From Clostridia bacterium (GTDB lineage Bacteria > Bacillota > Clostridia > Christensenellales > Aristaeellaceae), in the NCBI GenBank assembly GCA_017527065.1, contig JAFXQO010000024.1, forward strand, positions 1 through 42,221: a DNA stretch of 42,221 nt. The letters run 5' to 3'. This document shows, piece after piece, positions 40,054 to 42,221 of the stretch. The notes under the pieces are model-generated. The model saw nothing but the letters and a program-made list of their open reading frames with translations, was not told the DNA's origin and ran no database searches. Numbering within the stretch: position 1 is the stretch's first letter; each line of letters starts with the position of its first letter. The translations under genes and the position numbers were made by a program.

Positions 40054-41571
40054 ATGAATGAAAACCAGTACGGCGCGATTTTCAACGCCTATCCGGACAG
40101 CATGGGCGGCACGCTTGGCGACATCGTGTCCTTCCTGGGCCGGCCTGAGGCGAAGGGCGCGTTCTCGGCGTTCTACATCCTGCCCAGCCTGTATCATTCC
40201 GACCTTGACCGCGGCTTCTGCGTGGTCGACTACGGTCTCAACGAGGCGCTGGCCCGGCCGGAAAACCTCGCCGCGCTGCGGGCCATGGGCATTGGGCTAA
40301 AGCTGGATTTCGTGCTCAATCACGCCTCCGTGCAGTCGCCGCAGTTCCGCGATCTGCTGGCGAAGGGCGACGCGTCGCCCTACCGCGATTTCTTTATAAA
40401 CTGGAACGAATTCTGGCGCGGCCATGGCGAGATGACCGATACGGGTTACATTCAGCCCGACGCCGAACTCATCAAGGATATGTTTTTTCGAAAGCCGGGC
40501 CTGCCCATCCTCATGGTGGACTTCCCGGACGGGCGAAGCGTGCCCTACTGGAACACATTCTACCAACAGGTGGACGTGGACGCCAACGGCCGCAAGCACT
40601 ATCTCGGCCAGATGGACCTGAACATCAAATCGCCGCTGGTGTGGGATTTCTACGCCGATACGCTCAAAACGCTGGCGGGCTACGGCGCGCGGATCGTGCG
40701 GCTGGACGCCTTCGCCTACGCGCCCAAGGAGCCCGGCGCGCGCAATTTCCTGAACGAGCCGGGCACCTGGGACCTGCTGGACCGGGTGGCGGCGCTGGCA
40801 AGCCCTTACGGCATCGCGCTGCTGCCGGAAATTCACGCCAGCTATGCCGAGGGCGTCTGGCGCGCCCTGGGCGAAAAGGGCTACATGGTGTACGACTTCT
40901 TCCTGCCGGGCCTGCTGCTGGACGCCTTCGGGCAGGGCAGCGGCGAATACATCGCCCGCTGGGCGAACGAAATCACGGCCTCGGGCCTTCGCACGGTAAA
41001 CATGCTCGGCTGCCACGACGGCATCCCCGTGCTGGACCTAAAGGGCCTGCTGCCGGAGGATCGCATCCAGGCGCTCATCGACGCGCTGGTTTCACGCGGC
41101 GGCTACGTGAAGGACCTGCACGGCGCCAAGAATGTGTATTACCAGGTAAACGCGGCCTACTACAGCGCGCTGGGCGAAGACGAAGCGCGGCTGCTCACGG
41201 CGCGGGCGATCCAGGTCTTCATGCCCGGTCAGCCGCAGGTGTGGTATCTCGACCTGTTCGCCGGGAAAAACGACTACGAGGCCATGCGGCGCGCCGGGGC
41301 GGGCGGACACAAGGAGATCAACCGCACCAACCTGAGCGCAGACGACGTGGCGGCGGGGCTGGAAAAGCAAGTGGTTCTTAAGCAGCTGGCGCTTCTGAAG
41401 CTGCGCGGCGGATGCCCGGCCTTCCATCCGGAAGCGGACGTCCAGGTCGGCGCCGAGGGAAGCGGCCTGTTCATGCGATGGCGGCACGGTGGCCATGAGG
41501 CCGCGCTGCGGGCCGACCTGGCCACGGCGCGCTATGAGATCACAGTCGACGGCGCACGCCGGACCGACTAG
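40054..41571 (+). CDS. GH13_18 sucrose-phosphorylase-type glycoside phosphorylase
   Basis: A 505-residue alpha-amylase-superfamily enzyme whose length and motifs match sucrose phosphorylases, which convert sucrose and phosphate to alpha-glucose 1-phosphate and fructose. Catalytic residues are Asp218 (RIVRLDAFAYAPKEPG), Glu259 (LLPEIHASY) and Asp322 (LGCHDGIPVLD). Also typical are NHASVQSPQF, YQVNAAYYSALG and FMPGQPQVWYLDLFAGKND. Subfamily GH13_18 also contains sucrose-6'-phosphate and glucosylglycerate phosphorylases, and the acceptor pocket here (RKPGLPILMVDFPDGRSVPYW) differs from the bifidobacterial enzyme, so the acceptor is open. An adjacent kinase makes a phosphorylated acceptor worth considering. 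No signal peptide. AGGTGAG lies just before the ATG. Confidence 0.9.
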   Translation: MNENQYGAIFNAYPDSMGGTLGDIVSFLGRPEAKGAFSAFYILPSLYHSDLDRGFCVVDYGLNEALARPENLAALRAMGIGLKLDFVLNHASVQSPQFRDLLAKGDASPYRDFFINWNEFWRGHGEMTDTGYIQPDAELIKDMFFRKPGLPILMVDFPDGRSVPYWNTFYQQVDVDANGRKHYLGQMDLNIKSPLVWDFYADTLKTLAGYGARIVRLDAFAYAPKEPGARNFLNEPGTWDLLDRVAALASPYGIALLPEIHASYAEGVWRALGEKGYMVYDFFLPGLLLDAFGQGSGEYIARWANEITASGLRTVNMLGCHDGIPVLDLKGLLPEDRIQALIDALVSRGGYVKDLHGAKNVYYQVNAAYYSALGEDEARLLTARAIQVFMPGQPQVWYLDLFAGKNDYEAMRRAGAGGHKEINRTNLSADDVAAGLEKQVVLKQLALLKLRGGCPAFHPEADVQVGAEGSGLFMRWRHGGHEAALRADLATARYEITVDGARRTD

Positions 41572-41596
41572 GAACCGTGACCCAACGATATAAAAG

Positions 41597-41631
41597 AGCG
41601 GGAACCGCTTCGCTTCGAGGCGGTTCCCGCT
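41597..41631. terminator. Bidirectional terminator between the phosphorylase and acyl-CoA synthetase genes
   Basis: A perfect 12-bp stem (AGCGGGAACCGC 41597-41608 with GCGGTTCCCGCT 41620-41631). TTTGATG follows on the plus strand and CTTTTAT on the minus strand. It stands between convergent genes and probably serves both. Confidence 0.85.
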
Positions 41632-41642
41632 TTGATGTGTCT

Positions 41643-42221
41643 TTATGCCGTTTCGATGGCGGCGTCCTTTTGAAGCCCCAGCTTCTCTATGGCCTGTTCG
41701 CGCATCTTGTATTTTTGTATCTTTCCGGCGTCGTTCATGGGGAAGCCGGTCACGAAGTCGATGTACTTTGGCACCTTGTGCTTGGCCATGTGGTCGAGCA
41801 CATACTGCTTCATCTCCTCCACGGTCATGCTCTCGCCCTCCTTGAGGATGATGCACGCCATGATCTCCTCGCCCATGGCCTTGTCCGGCACGCCGATGAC
41901 CTGCACGTCGCTGACCTTTGGATGGGTGTAGATGAATTCCTCGATCTCCTTGGGGTAGATGTTTTCGCCGCCGCGGATGATCATGTCCTTCAGGCGGCCG
42001 GTGATGCGGTAGTTGCCCTCGGCGGTGCGGCAGGCCAGATCGCCCGTGTGCAGCCAGCCGTCCTTGTCGATGGCGGAGGCGGTGGCCTTGGGCATCTTGT
42101 AATAACCCTTCATGATGTTGTAGCCCCGGGCGACGAACTCGCCGATGACCTCGTCCGGGCAGTCCAGGCCGGTCTCCGGGTCCACGATCTTGCACTCCAC
42201 CTCCGGGAAAGCGCTGCCCAC
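41643..42221 (-). CDS. AMP-dependent acyl-CoA synthetase (3' part; 5' end outside the window)
   Basis: The C-terminal 192 residues of an ANL-superfamily ligase, which activates a carboxylic acid as acyl-AMP and then acyl-CoA. Visible are [25 protein letters not shown] (A7/A8 region), [22 protein letters not shown] (hinge Asp/Lys region) and the C-terminal catalytic Lys segment [15 protein letters not shown]. The pattern is that of medium- and long-chain fatty acyl-CoA ligases (FadD/FadK group). The frame is open at the window edge; GTG at the edge is an internal Val and not a start. The acyl substrate cannot be told from this part. Confidence 0.93.
   Translation of the reverse strand: MGSAFPEVECKIVDPETGLDCPDEVIGEFVARGYNIMKGYYKMPKATASAIDKDGWLHTGDLACRTAEGNYRITGRLKDMIIRGGENIYPKEIEEFIYTHPKVSDVQVIGVPDKAMGEEIMACIILKEGESMTVEEMKQYVLDHMAKHKVPKYIDFVTGFPMNDAGKIQKYKMREQAIEKLGLQKDAAIETA

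Noticed and set aside
42219-42221. GTG at the right edge as a start codon of the acyl-CoA synthetase
   Set aside because: The encoded segment lies in the middle of the ANL ligase fold, so the frame continues outside the window.

Overview
The window looks like a chromosome segment of a GC-rich member of the Clostridia (Firmicutes). It may be a gut commensal of the Christensenellales/Oscillospirales type, but that placement is inference from gene content and not from any marker search. The evidence is the plsX-acpP-rnc-smc-ftsY block, a tyrosine T-box in front of tyrS, a VanW-family protein, a YhaM-type nuclease, an archaeal-type phosphoglycerate mutase, and secreted proteins with Thr-Ala-Glu-Pro linkers. 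Promoters are clear sigma-A boxes with 17-bp spacers. No tRNA, rRNA, insertion sequence, integrase, CRISPR array or phage gene was seen.

Layout. 1-4378 (+): the 3' end of ftsH, a PHP phosphoesterase, a VanW-family envelope protein and an atypical PRPP synthetase. 4445-9264 (-): a ribose-type sugar ABC importer operon (binding protein, URO-D-family protein, ATPase, permease). 9433-11601 (-): a DUF1508/YegP protein, then an isoprenylcysteine methyltransferase-like membrane enzyme coupled to a YhaM-type nuclease. 11745-13880 (+): archaeal-type phosphoglycerate mutase and an acetamidase/formamidase-family protein. 13941-20587 (-): the housekeeping cluster plsX-acpP-rnc-smc-ftsY, linking lipid synthesis, RNA processing, chromosome organisation and protein targeting. 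20769-24164 (-): tyrS under a T-box riboswitch, followed by yigZ, a doubled rhamnose-mutarotase-like protein and a cupin. 24239-27215 (-): glycosylasparaginase, a CBM9-like protein without signal peptide and a second URO-D-family protein. 27472-35587 (+): two large secreted proteins of repeated domains. 35727-41571 (+): a tightly coupled operon of GH120 beta-xylosidase, MATE transporter, P-loop kinase and GH13_18 sucrose-phosphorylase-type enzyme. 41643-42221 (-): the 3' end of an acyl-CoA synthetase gene.

The core genes are ordinary. The accessory part from about 20.7 to 41.6 kb is where the less described biology lies. It holds two compact intracellular carbohydrate operons (glycosylasparaginase/CBM9-like/URO-D and GH120/MATE/kinase/phosphorylase) and a 2018-residue secreted protein. 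That protein carries CxxC-rich repeats, a peptidoglycan-binding-like segment, about ten degenerate DUF11/DUF7507-like repeats and an unrecognised duplicated helical C-terminal module.
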